From: Acidobacteriota bacterium
GTDB taxonomy: Bacteria > Acidobacteriota > Blastocatellia > Pyrinomonadales > Pyrinomonadaceae
Length of the DNA: 64,000 nucleotides
Assembly (NCBI GenBank): GCA_003385635.1
Contig: QQUY01000001.1
Location: 744,001-808,000, forward strand
Direction of reading: 5' to 3'
This document shows, in pieces, positions 27,390 to 36,023 of this stretch. Position 1 is the stretch's first letter, and the number at the start of each line of letters is the position of its first letter. A program made the position numbers and the translations under genes. The notes beneath the pieces are model-generated. The model saw only the letters and a list, made by a program, of their open reading frames with translations, was not told where the DNA came from and ran no database searches.

Positions 27390-29435
27390 CTACATCAGGT
27401 ATTCATTGACAGTGCGCATAAGGGTCTCGGGACCAAACGGCTTCGTGATGTAGTCGCTTGTGCCTACCATCTTGCCGCGCACCTTATCGAAGAATCCGTC
27501 CTTGCCTGAGATCATCACGACCGGAACGTCCTTCGTGGCCTCGTTTCCTCTGATCAGTTTGCAGACCTGGTATCCGTCCATTCTTGGCATTGTGATGTCG
27601 AGCAGGACGAGATCCGGGACCACATCGTTGATCTTCTCAAGAGCGTCAACGCCGTCGACCGCGCAAACAGTCTCGTGGCCGCATTTCTGAAGCTTAAGCG
27701 AGATTAGCTTGCGGATAGTCGGACTGTCGTCGACTACCAGTATTGTCTTGGAAGTCGGCTGAGCTTCCTTGTCCGTGGCCTGTTTCTCAAGCTCCGCAAC
27801 TCGAACCGCAAGTGCGTCGACCTGCGAGCTGACGACCACGTCGCTCGGGTTCTTTGCAGCATATTCCTGAAGGTATTCAAATCCCTTCCTGTACTGCTTG
27901 AGGTTGATGTAGCCGATTCCCAAAGACATCAGTTCCTCGGGGACCACGCCGCGCACGCTCTGATCGGCCTCTATCTTCTTAACGACTCCTTCGACAACCG
28001 CTGAGTCGACGGATTCGTTAGAGATCAACATTTCCAGGTCTGACAATGTCAGGACTGCATTGCACGACTGGCACAAGAATGCCTGATGGCCCAGGTCCGA
28101 ATCGCAAAACGGGCAGGCGTCCGGAGCATTCTCAACGGGTTCCGAACCCAGGAACTCATCGTCCTCGACGGGAACGAAATCACGCGTCTCCTCTTCGGAT
28201 TCATCACCGTTCACGGAAATGTCCAGGTTGGTCTCGTATCCGAAACTGGTTTGAGGCTGTTCGATCGGCTCGAGATCCGGCTCGGAAACCTCGGAGAAGT
28301 CTTCTTCAGCCTCCGCAGAGACCTCCTCTTCCTCTCCGACTCCAAAATCAGGCTCGGAAACCTCTTCTTCAACTTCCTCAAACGGTTCGAGTTCCATTTC
28401 GACCGAGTCGAACTCGACCTGTTCTTCCTCGAACTCCGGGGCTTCCTCGACGGCCTCTTCGTTCATCGAGCCGACGGATACTGCTTCTTCGACGAAAGAC
28501 AGCTCTTCAGCAGGTTCCGATTCGTCACCGGCCCACTCGCCGTTGCTCCCGTCGAACTCGGAATCCGTCATTTCGCTATCCGCGTCGGCAGACGCTTCTA
28601 CCGCCTCTTCGACCGAATCAGGAGCGTTCCCGACGATCATCCTCAACGATTCGAGGTTTGCACGGGCGACCTGATTGTCTTCATTTAGATCGAGGACCCG
28701 TTCGAAGCATTCGATCTTGTCATCGAAGGACTCCGCCAGATGCGCTTTAAGCATCCACGCGTCCTCAAGATCAGGTGCATCTTCGAGTACTTCCGCGAGG
28801 ATCGACTGAGCTTCCTCGCGTCCGCCGGCTATGGCAAGTCTGTTGGCATCCATTAGCTTTGCCTTGGTGTCAGCGGCACGAAACTCCTCCATTTGGCTCA
28901 GCGCGTTCTCATTGTCCGGATTGATTCGGAGAACGCGTCCGAGGTGTGAACGCTTTTCAGCGTCGCTCTCTGCGAGCGAAGCAAGCCAGAGCCACGCCGA
29001 TTCGTTGTGATCGTCGTGGACTATTGCCTGCATAAAGTATTGTTTTGCAGCAGCTTCGTCTCCGCCTTCGGCAGCTTCAGAGCCTCTTACGACGAAGTTC
29101 CTGCCGAGCAAAGCCCTGGTCGACGCGGCCCATTCAAGAGCTCTTTCGTTACCGGGATTTACCCTCAGAACGTTATTTAGAAAGACGAGCAATTCTTCCG
29201 GATACTCGCTGATCGACGCCAGCCAAAGCCAGGCGCTTTCATTGTCCGGGTCGGAATCGGTCACGCTGAGAAGGAAATTCCTCGCCTCTGCGCGATCGCC
29301 GCTTTGTGCGGCCTCTATACCCTGCCTGAGCATTTCGTCCGCTTCTGACGAACTGCTTTCCGGCGCGAGATCCTCCAGATGGCTTGGATCGACCATCGGA
29401 AGCGATGCACTTTGCGATTCAAATTCAAGTTTCAT
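27390..29435 (-). CDS. TPR / zinc-ribbon / response-regulator protein
   Basis: 681 residues in four parts. N-terminal TPR repeats (about 35-270) share an unusual ESAWLWLAS consensus, seen twice intact and once diverged. A strongly acidic low-complexity linker follows (about 280-430, mostly Glu/Asp/Val/Ser). Next is a CxxC...CxxC zinc ribbon (CPFCDSDLGHQAFLCQSCNA, about 443-462). The C-terminal part is a CheY-like receiver (TILVVDDSPTIRKLI, phospho-Asp in LVLLDITMPRMDGY, K in YITKPFGPET). The receiver resembles PilG/PilH type. It is the first gene of the chemosensory transcript and the likely phosphorylation target of CheA, with the TPR and acidic parts recruiting the output machinery. The combination is unusual. 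Confidence 0.9.
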   Translation of the reverse strand: MKLEFESQSASLPMVDPSHLEDLAPESSSSEADEMLRQGIEAAQSGDRAEARNFLLSVTDSDPDNESAWLWLASISEYPEELLVFLNNVLRVNPGNERALEWAASTRALLGRNFVVRGSEAAEGGDEAAAKQYFMQAIVHDDHNESAWLWLASLAESDAEKRSHLGRVLRINPDNENALSQMEEFRAADTKAKLMDANRLAIAGGREEAQSILAEVLEDAPDLEDAWMLKAHLAESFDDKIECFERVLDLNEDNQVARANLESLRMIVGNAPDSVEEAVEASADADSEMTDSEFDGSNGEWAGDESEPAEELSFVEEAVSVGSMNEEAVEEAPEFEEEQVEFDSVEMELEPFEEVEEEVSEPDFGVGEEEEVSAEAEEDFSEVSEPDLEPIEQPQTSFGYETNLDISVNGDESEEETRDFVPVEDDEFLGSEPVENAPDACPFCDSDLGHQAFLCQSCNAVLTLSDLEMLISNESVDSAVVEGVVKKIEADQSVRGVVPEELMSLGIGYINLKQYRKGFEYLQEYAAKNPSDVVVSSQVDALAVRVAELEKQATDKEAQPTSKTILVVDDSPTIRKLISLKLQKCGHETVCAVDGVDALEKINDVVPDLVLLDITMPRMDGYQVCKLIRGNEATKDVPVVMISGKDGFFDKVRGKMVGTSDYITKPFGPETLMRTVNEYLM

Positions 29436-29680
29436 AGTGGTAGGTCTGGTCTTCTGGTTCCGGATTTTGTTGAGGGAGGGGAATATAGCCGATCAAATGA
29501 GGGGCAGTGACAATTTTCGGCATCTACAGGATGACAAATAGTGATATTTCTGAAACTGGTCCTGAAGTCGCTTGTTGCCTGAAATGCAGCAAAAATCGCT
29601 GGATCGGCTGGATTTGCCGGATCGCGGGATGGACCGGCATCTTGAACTAAAGCAAGCACCAGACCAGAAAAATGCGATGT

Positions 29681-30874
29681 TTACTCGTTGCGGCCGCCAA
29701 AACGATCTGAGAGAAGCGAATGCAGCCGCTGGCGTGAGATGCCGTAATGCTCTAGAAGGGATTCGACGGCAGGCAATGGCCAATCCGAGGGACCGGGACC
29801 GGCCCCCAGAACCGCGGTGATCAGGTTGTTCTTGGGAGTATGTTCAGAAGCGACAAACTCCTGCATCTTGACACGATAACCGAAGCCCTTGAGGATCAGG
29901 GCCCTGATACCGTCCGTTACGGATTCGGTCTCACGTTCCAGAAGCAGGCCGAATTCGTTCAGCGCCGACGCGGATTCGGGAAACCTCAGCTGAGATCTCA
30001 GTTCGTGCTGACAACACGGAGCGACGACGATAGCTTTCGCGCCGGTCGAGATCCCTTCGAACAAAGCGTCGTCAGTTGCGGTATCGCAAGCGTGCAGCGC
30101 GATGAGAACATCCGGTTCGCCGGCACTTACGTCACCGATACTTCCCTGTTCGAACGCCAGTCCCGAATAATCGCATTCCTTTGCGATGTGGTTGCATTTG
30201 TCGACAAGTTCACGTCGTTCCTCTATCCCGCGCACGGATGCATCGAGCCGCATTGACCCGGTGAGGTGATCATAAAGAGCGAAGGTCAGATAGCCTTTCC
30301 CGCTACCAAGGTCGAGGACCGTCACTCTCCCGGACTCGACAAGACCGGCCTCAATCAGCAGTTTGTCCAGAATCGCGACGAATCTCTCTATCTGCCGGTA
30401 TTTCGCCTGACTTTTGTCCTTCACCCTTCCGTCGCGTGAAGTCAAACCGAGTAAATGCAGGTAATTGCGTGAAGGGTCGAGCACCCGGTCCTTCTTGCGG
30501 TCGTGCGACACCTCGGGCAATTCTTCAAAGGTCGGTGAGGATTCCGAAATTAGTACCTTTCCCCGTTTTGAGACGGTCAGCTGGAGATCGGCTACCGTGG
30601 TGAACAAGTGGCCCGAACGAAATTCTTTAGAGAAGAGGCGCCTAAGCTTCAAGGGAGCCTCGGATAAGGTGTGGTTCGAGGACGAATCCTTCTTTTCAAA
30701 GCGCGAAACGAACTGAATCCGGTCACCCCGCTTCGTTTCGATCTTTCGCAGCAGAACCTTTTGCAGATGCTTCTCGCCGCCTTTATAATTTCCAACCGTA
30801 GCTTTTACAAAAGTGCCGGCTGAAAGGCTTTTGGCGAACGCGTCAATAAATTTGTCTAGGTTCATTTCGGGCAT
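29681..30874 (-). CDS. SAM-dependent methyltransferase (Methyltransf_32-like)
   Basis: 397 residues. The N-terminal 130 residues form an uncharacterised domain. Then comes KSQAKYRQIERFVAILDKLL, followed by the SAM-binding motif VTVLDLGSGKGYLTFALYDH (about 186-205) and a downstream ALHACDTATDDALFEG and VAPCCQHELRSQL. The Cys-Cys-Gln-His pattern is typical of the Methyltransf_32 group, some of which act on RNA. Substrate unknown. The start may be ATG 30874 or the in-frame ATG nine bases later. It stands alone, divergent from the DinB-like gene with 68 bases between. Confidence 0.87.
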   Translation of the reverse strand: MPEMNLDKFIDAFAKSLSAGTFVKATVGNYKGGEKHLQKVLLRKIETKRGDRIQFVSRFEKKDSSSNHTLSEAPLKLRRLFSKEFRSGHLFTTVADLQLTVSKRGKVLISESSPTFEELPEVSHDRKKDRVLDPSRNYLHLLGLTSRDGRVKDKSQAKYRQIERFVAILDKLLIEAGLVESGRVTVLDLGSGKGYLTFALYDHLTGSMRLDASVRGIEERRELVDKCNHIAKECDYSGLAFEQGSIGDVSAGEPDVLIALHACDTATDDALFEGISTGAKAIVVAPCCQHELRSQLRFPESASALNEFGLLLERETESVTDGIRALILKGFGYRVKMQEFVASEHTPKNNLITAVLGAGPGPSDWPLPAVESLLEHYGISRQRLHSLLSDRFGGRNE

Positions 30875-30942
30875 ATCGGTTCGCCGGGATTATCTCACGT
30901 CATTTCGGGACGTCGAAAGCGGCACAAGAGAGGAGACGCCGA

Positions 30943-31452
30943 ATGAAGGCAGAATCAGCATCCGAGAACATCGCCAAAGAAGACCTCTTGAAGGATCTGC
31001 TGCTCCTGGTCCACGAGACGTTCGAAGGGTCTCCCGAAGACGGGAGCGCGTATCTAGACCGCGGGACCGGCGTATTTTCCACGGTGAGTGGTCTAGGTTC
31101 AGGCGAGGTATCCGCCGATCTGAACGGGACATCCATCGTAGCCCACGTCGAACACCTGAAATTCTATCTTGACCGCCTGGTCGAGTTCATCGAGGGGCGC
31201 ACAGAGCCTGTAAACTGGGACCAGAGCTGGCTTATCGATACCGTCGACGATCAAGAATGGGAAGTACTCAAAGCAGGTCTGAGAAAATCGTATGAGAATG
31301 TGCTTCGCTGTTTCGCCGAGGTGCCGGTATGGGACCAGGACAAGATCGGCGAAGCGATGGCCATTATCGCCCATTCGGCATATCATCTTGGCGCGATTCG
31401 GCAGATGGCTAAGGCCGTCAGGCCGCAGGACAAAGGAAAACGTCAGGACTGA
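30943..31452 (+). CDS. DinB-like four-helix metalloprotein
   Basis: 169 residues with AGGAG at proper distance from the ATG. The pattern is a DinB/YfiT-type helical bundle: a first metal-ligand His in HVEHLKFYLDRLVEF and a C-terminal helix with AIIAHSAYHLGAIRQMAKAV, whose H-x3-H arrangement completes the divalent metal site. Members include thiol-dependent transferases (bacillithiol, mycothiol) and many uncharacterised proteins. Activity cannot be assigned. The stop is followed at once by a repeat region. Confidence 0.85.
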   Translation: MKAESASENIAKEDLLKDLLLLVHETFEGSPEDGSAYLDRGTGVFSTVSGLGSGEVSADLNGTSIVAHVEHLKFYLDRLVEFIEGRTEPVNWDQSWLIDTVDDQEWEVLKAGLRKSYENVLRCFAEVPVWDQDKIGEAMAIIAHSAYHLGAIRQMAKAVRPQDKGKRQD

Positions 31453-31602
31453 GGTGAAAGTACTGAGGACAATGGAAGGACTGAGGTGAAAGTACTGAGG
31501 ACTGAGGGAAGAGGTTGAATCGTCGGCGGAGTCTCGCATTTCCTCTTTAGTCCTCAGTCCTCAGTACTCAGTCCTCAGTACTCAATACTCAGTACTCATA
31601 TC
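31445..31602. repeat. Heptamer repeats in inverted orientation between dinB-like and VOC genes
   Basis: AGGACTGAGGTGAAAGTACT occurs at 31445 and again at 31477. Seven AGTCCTC/AGTACTC units of exact period 7 run from 31549 to 31597. The two blocks are largely reverse complements (CTGAGGACTGAG against CTCAGTCCTCAG), so they could form a long hairpin. The second block ends ten bases before the next ATG. Confidence 0.85.
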
Positions 31603-31610
31603 TTTCAACT

Positions 31611-32030
31611 ATGAAAACCCCTCCATTCCATTTTGCATTCCCCGTTCACGACATCGCGGCGGCCCGTGAGTTCTATGGCGGTATTCTGGGCTGCCCGGAA
31701 GGCCGCAGCTCCGAGCACTGGGTCGATTTCAACCTTTACGGGCATCAGATCGTCGCTCATCTATCCGATACAGCCGGACCTGCCAAGGCAGCGACCAAGG
31801 TAGACTCGGATCGGGTTCCTGTCCCGCATTTCGGGATCATTCTCGAGATGAGCGAGTGGAAAGCTCTAGCCGAGAAGGTCAGAGATGCGGGCGTCGAATT
31901 CGTCATCGAGCCAAAGGTGCGGTTCAAGGGCGAGATCGGTGAACAAGCCACGATGTTCTTCACAGACCCCAGTGGCAACGCACTCGAGTTCAAGGCCTTC
32001 GCGGACCCGTCGCTTATCTTTGCTAGCTAA
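31611..32030 (+). CDS. VOC superfamily (glyoxalase/dioxygenase-like) protein
   Basis: 139 residues with two beta-alpha-beta-beta-beta modules: [20 protein letters not shown] opens the first, and [19 protein letters not shown] the second. The C-terminal [15 protein letters not shown] carries the usual Glu metal ligand, and His in FHFAFPVHD or VPHFG would be its partners. The group includes fosfomycin-resistance enzymes, glyoxalases and extradiol dioxygenases. The sequence does not say which. The closest look is to small dioxygenase-like proteins of unknown substrate. Confidence 0.9.
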   Translation: MKTPPFHFAFPVHDIAAAREFYGGILGCPEGRSSEHWVDFNLYGHQIVAHLSDTAGPAKAATKVDSDRVPVPHFGIILEMSEWKALAEKVRDAGVEFVIEPKVRFKGEIGEQATMFFTDPSGNALEFKAFADPSLIFAS

Positions 32031-32039
32031 AATCGTTCT

Positions 32040-32170
32040 TCTTTGCGATCCTTTGCGTTTTTGCGTCTTGGCGAGAACCTACACCGTCGTACTCTCGGTT
32101 CATGTCTGAAACTGATCACGGAACAAAGACCGCTCGCCAAGACGCCAACGCGCAAAGTTCCGCAAAGGTC
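32040..32170. repeat. Imperfect inverted repeat of the intergenic CTTTGCG/CGCAAAG family
   Basis: CTTTGCGTTTTTGCGTCTTG (from about 32051), continuing GCGAG, pairs with CTCGCCAAGACGCCAACGCG (from about 32130), continuing CAAAG, across about 55 bases. The remainder of the gap (to 32258) holds a CTTTGTGGTT-like half element and nothing coding. Confidence 0.75.
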
Positions 32171-32258
32171 CTCGGCTCCTTGCTTCGTGCCCATTGTGAA
32201 AACCTCCGTGACCTCTGTGGTTAGCCTCTTCCTTCTTTGTCGACTCCAGATAGCCAAC

Positions 32259-33215
32259 ATGAAATCATTGTCGAAAAACATTCTGATCCTATCAATCGCG
32301 ATCCTGTTTAGTACGTCCCTTGCTCTCCCGCAGACAAATCGTACCGTCGCCGTCACGTTCGACGACCTGCCGACGGTAAGCCAGTTCGGCGAGCTTGCCG
32401 TGCGTCAGCAGATAACAAAAGACCTGCTTGCCCACGTTACAAAGGCCGGCGTTCCGGCCATCGGATTCGTAAACGAAAGAAAGCTTTACAAGGACGATAA
32501 GCTAATCGATTCCGAGGTGGCACTTCTGCAGCAATGGATCGACGCGGGACTGGAACTCGGTAATCACACATACTCGCACCGAAGCCTTCACAACATCCCG
32601 CTTGAGGATTATCTCGCGGACATAGCCAAAGGCGAGCCGATAACCGACAAGCTGCTGAGGAACGCCGGGATGAAGCTCAGATATTTCCGGCACCCGTTTC
32701 TGCATACCGGCCTGACTATAGAAACAAAGAGCGGGGTTTCGAAGTACCTGAAAGAGCACGGGTACACGATCGCACCGGTTTCCATCGACAACGCCGATTA
32801 CATCTTTGCCGCTGCTTATGACAAAGCGAAGATCAAAGGCGACGAAGCCCTTCGAAAGCGGATCGCGGAAGCCTACATTCCGTATATGGAAGCAAAGACG
32901 GAGTACTGGGAAAGACAGTCGGTGAGGCTTTTTGGAAGAGAGATCGCACAGACCCTCCTGATCCACGCAAACAGCATCAACGCCGAACTGTTCGGCGACC
33001 TCGCCAAGATGTTCAAAAACCGGGGGTACGAATTTGTGACGCTTGAAGAGGCGTTGAAGGACGAGGCGTACAGGCTCCCGGATGAGTTCACGGGTCGAGC
33101 GGGGATCTCCTGGATCCACCGGTGGGTGCTTGCCAGGGACCGGTCTCTATTGGTAGAGGACGAGCCGTTTGTGCCGGAATTCGTAATGGAAGCATCGGGC
33201 TTTGATTCTCAATAG
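32259..33215 (+). CDS. Secreted polysaccharide deacetylase (NodB-type)
   Basis: 318 residues from ATG 32259. The frame is open further upstream, but that part is repeat sequence, and this ATG begins a signal peptide (residues 1-25, ending ALPQ). The NodB fold shows the first motif VAVTFDDLP (catalytic and metal Asp pair), the second ELGNHTYSHRSLHN (H-x3-H metal ligands) and an FRHPFLHTG motif. It removes acetyl groups from N-acetylated sugars of chitin, peptidoglycan or other polymers outside the cytoplasm. The C-terminal ISWIHRWVLA segment is typical for a clade of Gram-negative exported members. Confidence 0.92.
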   Translation: MKSLSKNILILSIAILFSTSLALPQTNRTVAVTFDDLPTVSQFGELAVRQQITKDLLAHVTKAGVPAIGFVNERKLYKDDKLIDSEVALLQQWIDAGLELGNHTYSHRSLHNIPLEDYLADIAKGEPITDKLLRNAGMKLRYFRHPFLHTGLTIETKSGVSKYLKEHGYTIAPVSIDNADYIFAAAYDKAKIKGDEALRKRIAEAYIPYMEAKTEYWERQSVRLFGREIAQTLLIHANSINAELFGDLAKMFKNRGYEFVTLEEALKDEAYRLPDEFTGRAGISWIHRWVLARDRSLLVEDEPFVPEFVMEASGFDSQ

Positions 33216-33275
33216 CTTAGCGCCTTGGCGCCTCTGCGGTTATTGATTTACCGCGAAGGCGCAGAGACGCAAAGC
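33216..33275. repeat. Compact inverted repeat of the intergenic family
   Basis: CTTAGCGCCTTGGCGCCTCT (33216-33235), continuing GCGGTTA, faces TACCGCGAAGGCGCAGAGAC (33250-33269), continuing GCAAAG, with 7 bases between. It fills the whole gap between two convergent genes, so it may double as a terminator. Confidence 0.85.
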
Positions 33276-33281
33276 AAAGAT

Positions 33282-34841
33282 CTAGGTGCGCCCGATCACC
33301 CCGTCTTTCATCCTCACGATCCCGAGCGGATTACCGTCCTTCAGTTCATCTGGCAACACAGAGTCCGGAGCATCCTGAAAGCACACGAGCTTTGTAAATC
33401 GTTCGATCGCACGCGTGCCTACCGAGGTCGTGCCGGAAAACGAGGTCGCGGGGTACGGTCCGCCGTGGACCATTGAATGGCAGACCTCGACCCCTGTCGG
33501 AAAGCCGTTGAACACGATCCTCCCGACCTTCTTCTCAAGTACAGCGATCAACTCTTCCGCTTCGGCGATGTCCTCATCGGTGCCGTGGATGGTGGCTGTC
33601 AGCTGACCTTCGAGATCCTCGGCAATATCAACAAGCTCAGCAACTTCGCCGAACGATATTGCGAGCGTTGAAGGTCCAAATACTTCTTCGTGCAGTTCTG
33701 GGGTTGATCGAAACTCGCCGACACTGGTTTCGAAAACAACAGACTCCACCGCATATCCCTTCGCTGCAGCCTGAGCTGCCCCTCGTTCCGAGATCTTCTC
33801 GATAAAAGAGTTTCTAATCCCCGAGGTTAGTAACGGTTTGCCTGACGATTCCCTCGAAAGTTGGTTCAGTCTGCTTACGATGGCGCCGTACCCCCCATTC
33901 CCTGGAAGAAATGCAAGTCCTGGTTTTGTACAGAACTGTCCGTAACCGAGAGTAAACGACGAAAACAATCCTTCCGCAATCGAATCCGCCTTCTCTTCTG
34001 CTGCTCTCGGAAGCACGAAGACGGGATTGACCGAGCTCATTTCTGCGTAGACAGGAATCGGCTCGTCACGCTTCGCTGCTATGTCCATCAGCGCCCGTCC
34101 GCCGGCTCTTGAGCCTGTAAAGCCTACGGCCTTTATCGAAGGATGCGCGACCAGTGCCGAGCCTATCTCGTAATCGGCCGAAAAAAGAAGGCTGAACGTG
34201 CCTTCGGGAAACCCGCATTCGTTTACTGCTTCAGAGATCGCCGATGCTGCGATCTCTGAAGTGCCTGGATGGGCGTTGTGTGCATTTACGATCACGGGGG
34301 ATCCGGCAGCGAATGCCGAAGCGGTATCGCCTCCGGCGACCGAGAAGGCGATAGGAAAGTTCGAGGCGCAGAAGACGGCGACTGGTCCAAGCGCCCGCTT
34401 CATTGAACGGACATCGGGTTTCGGAAGTGGTGCTCTCTCGGTCTCAGCGGTGTCGATCCTCGCATCTACCCAGGAGCCTTCTTGGGCCAGATCGGCAAAC
34501 ATCCTGAGCTGTCCGCACGTCCGGCCGGTCTCGCCTTCGAATCGCGCCTTTGGGAGTCCGGTTTCGAGCGATGCACGCTCCACGATGTCGGCTTTCTTTT
34601 CCTCGAGTTTTTCTGCGATCCTGCGAAGAAACTCAGCTTTCTCTTTCCCGGACTTTCGGGAAAGCTCGCCGAAAGCGTTCTCCGCCAGATTCGCGGCCCG
34701 ATTCATCTCGACGATCGTCGCCGAATGAAACTCAGGCCCTACTGCCTCGCCCGTCTCAGGAGAAAAGGCGGTAAACGTCTTGCCGGTTTCCGAGCCTCGC
34801 GAGTTTCCGATAAAGGAGGTCGATTTGAATTCAAAGGACAT
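33282..34841 (-). CDS. 2-oxoglutarate semialdehyde (2,5-dioxovalerate) dehydrogenase
   Basis: 519 residues from ATG 34841 (a TTG at 34850 is possible). It is an aldehyde dehydrogenase of the alpha-ketoglutaric semialdehyde group (EC 1.2.1.26), oxidising 2-oxoglutarate semialdehyde to 2-oxoglutarate with NAD(P)+. The family shows SNFPIAFSVAGGDTASAFAA, the cofactor loop AVGFTGSRAGG, the general-base Glu in VYAEMSSVNPVF and the catalytic Cys in GYGQFCTKPGL, the signature of this group. It is the last step of hydroxyproline, arabinose or glucarate breakdown. Here the neighbouring epimerase, dehydrogenase and deaminase genes assign it to hydroxyproline. A repeat-filled 250-base gap separates it from the deaminase gene. 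Confidence 0.93.
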   Translation of the reverse strand: MSFEFKSTSFIGNSRGSETGKTFTAFSPETGEAVGPEFHSATIVEMNRAANLAENAFGELSRKSGKEKAEFLRRIAEKLEEKKADIVERASLETGLPKARFEGETGRTCGQLRMFADLAQEGSWVDARIDTAETERAPLPKPDVRSMKRALGPVAVFCASNFPIAFSVAGGDTASAFAAGSPVIVNAHNAHPGTSEIAASAISEAVNECGFPEGTFSLLFSADYEIGSALVAHPSIKAVGFTGSRAGGRALMDIAAKRDEPIPVYAEMSSVNPVFVLPRAAEEKADSIAEGLFSSFTLGYGQFCTKPGLAFLPGNGGYGAIVSRLNQLSRESSGKPLLTSGIRNSFIEKISERGAAQAAAKGYAVESVVFETSVGEFRSTPELHEEVFGPSTLAISFGEVAELVDIAEDLEGQLTATIHGTDEDIAEAEELIAVLEKKVGRIVFNGFPTGVEVCHSMVHGGPYPATSFSGTTSVGTRAIERFTKLVCFQDAPDSVLPDELKDGNPLGIVRMKDGVIGRT

Positions 34842-34877
34842 GGACAACAATTCTCATCTATTAATGTTCAACTCTAG

Positions 34878-35046
34878 ATTCTTGGTTTGCTTTTGCGCCT
34901 TGGCGGCCAGCCGTGATAGGTCTCGTTGCAAATCCGATTGCTGAAACAAGAGCTTGACCGCAAAGGACATTAAGGATTTCGCAAAGGTCACGAAGGGCGC
35001 CTAAGCGAACTTTGCGAGGAACTCCGCGCCCTTCGCGGTAAGACAA
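34878..35046. repeat. Intergenic inverted-repeat element inside the hydroxyproline cluster
   Basis: CTTTTGCGCCTTGGCGGCCA (from about 34890) faces GACCGCAAAGGACATT and CACGAAGGGCGCCTAAGCGA, then ACTCCGCGCCCTTCGCGGTA with AG (ending about 35042). The downstream part contains its own smaller inverted repeat. The element lies between two genes of the same pathway. Confidence 0.75.
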
Positions 35047-35099
35047 CACGCTAGATATCGAGCATCTCACCAGATACTTCACCCGCACATCCGCAATTA

Positions 35100-36023
35100 T
35101 CAATTATCAATTCCAAATTCCTGCGCTGTGGCAGCTTTCGGCCTAGTTTCCAAAGCGGCGTCTATTAGGGCTAGTGCAGTATCGAGTTCCGCGCCCTTCA
35201 ATTCCATTCTCGGAGGTCTTACTCGCGCATTTCCCATTCCGACCTTCTCCTGCACAAGCTTTATCAACTGAACGAACTTCGGGACTGTGTCCATTCTCAG
35301 CAAAGGAAGGAACCACCTATACAACTCGGCCGCCTCTTCATCGCGGCCGGCCATTGCAAGATCGAACAGCTTCACGGACTCAACCGGCATGGCGTTAACA
35401 AGACCCGCTACCCAACCGACCGCGCCCGCCTTCACGCCTTCGACCAGCACGTCGTCGATCCCGACGAAGACATCAAGCCTGCCTTCATCCAGCGACTTTA
35501 TGGCCGTGATCCTGCGGACGTCCGTGCTCGATTCCTTTACCGCATGAAGGTTGTCGTGTTCGTTTGCGAGAACGATCACCTGTTCCGGAAGGAAGTCCGT
35601 GCCGTATGCGATCGGGTTGTTGTACAGCATGCACGACAGAGACGTTGCTTTGATCACCGCCGAGACGTGAGCACGGGTTTCCCGCCAATCGCCCCGATAA
35701 ACATACGGAGGAAGGACCATCAGCCCTTCGCAGCCGGCATCTTCAGCCGCCTTTGCCTGGTCTATCGCGTCAGCGGTGCTCATCGCCGCGATTGCCGCCA
35801 CGACGGGAACACGTTCTCCGACCGCTTCCACACATGTCTTCCAAAGTGCGTTCTTTTCATCGAACGACAGCGCTCCGCCTTCGCCCAGGCTTCCGTTCGT
35901 CACGATACCGGTGCATCCGTTATCGACCAGCCAGTTCAAGTGCCTGGCGGTGAATTCGTGATCGATGTTCAGGGATTCGTCAAAACACGTCGTGATGGCG
36001 GGCATCACTCCTTTCCATTCCAT
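35100..36023 (-). CDS. DapA-family 1-pyrroline-4-hydroxy-2-carboxylate deaminase (probable)
   Basis: 307 residues with the TIM-barrel of the dihydrodipicolinate synthase/N-acetylneuraminate lyase family. It has the N-terminal GVMPAITTCFDES, the pyruvate-carboxylate loop NGSLGEGGALS, the Tyr in CMLYNNPIAYG and the Schiff-base Lys in LHAVKESSTD. In hydroxyproline clusters this family carries out deamination and dehydration of 1-pyrroline-4-hydroxy-2-carboxylate to 2-oxoglutarate semialdehyde (EC 3.5.4.22). The assignment rests on the neighbours. Its ATG follows the upstream stop directly (TAG-ATG), with GGAG at 9-base spacing inside the upstream gene. Confidence 0.9.
   Translation of the reverse strand: MEWKGVMPAITTCFDESLNIDHEFTARHLNWLVDNGCTGIVTNGSLGEGGALSFDEKNALWKTCVEAVGERVPVVAAIAAMSTADAIDQAKAAEDAGCEGLMVLPPYVYRGDWRETRAHVSAVIKATSLSCMLYNNPIAYGTDFLPEQVIVLANEHDNLHAVKESSTDVRRITAIKSLDEGRLDVFVGIDDVLVEGVKAGAVGWVAGLVNAMPVESVKLFDLAMAGRDEEAAELYRWFLPLLRMDTVPKFVQLIKLVQEKVGMGNARVRPPRMELKGAELDTALALIDAALETRPKAATAQEFGIDN

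Noticed and set aside
28046..28750. Plus-strand open frame of 234 codons
   Set aside because: It lies wholly antisense to the TPR/REC gene, in the acidic linker whose biased codons leave the other strand open; composition is mainly Arg, Pro and Ser.
32043..32258. N-terminal extension of the polysaccharide deacetylase
   Set aside because: The codons run through an inverted-repeat element, and the ATG at 32259 begins a proper signal peptide.
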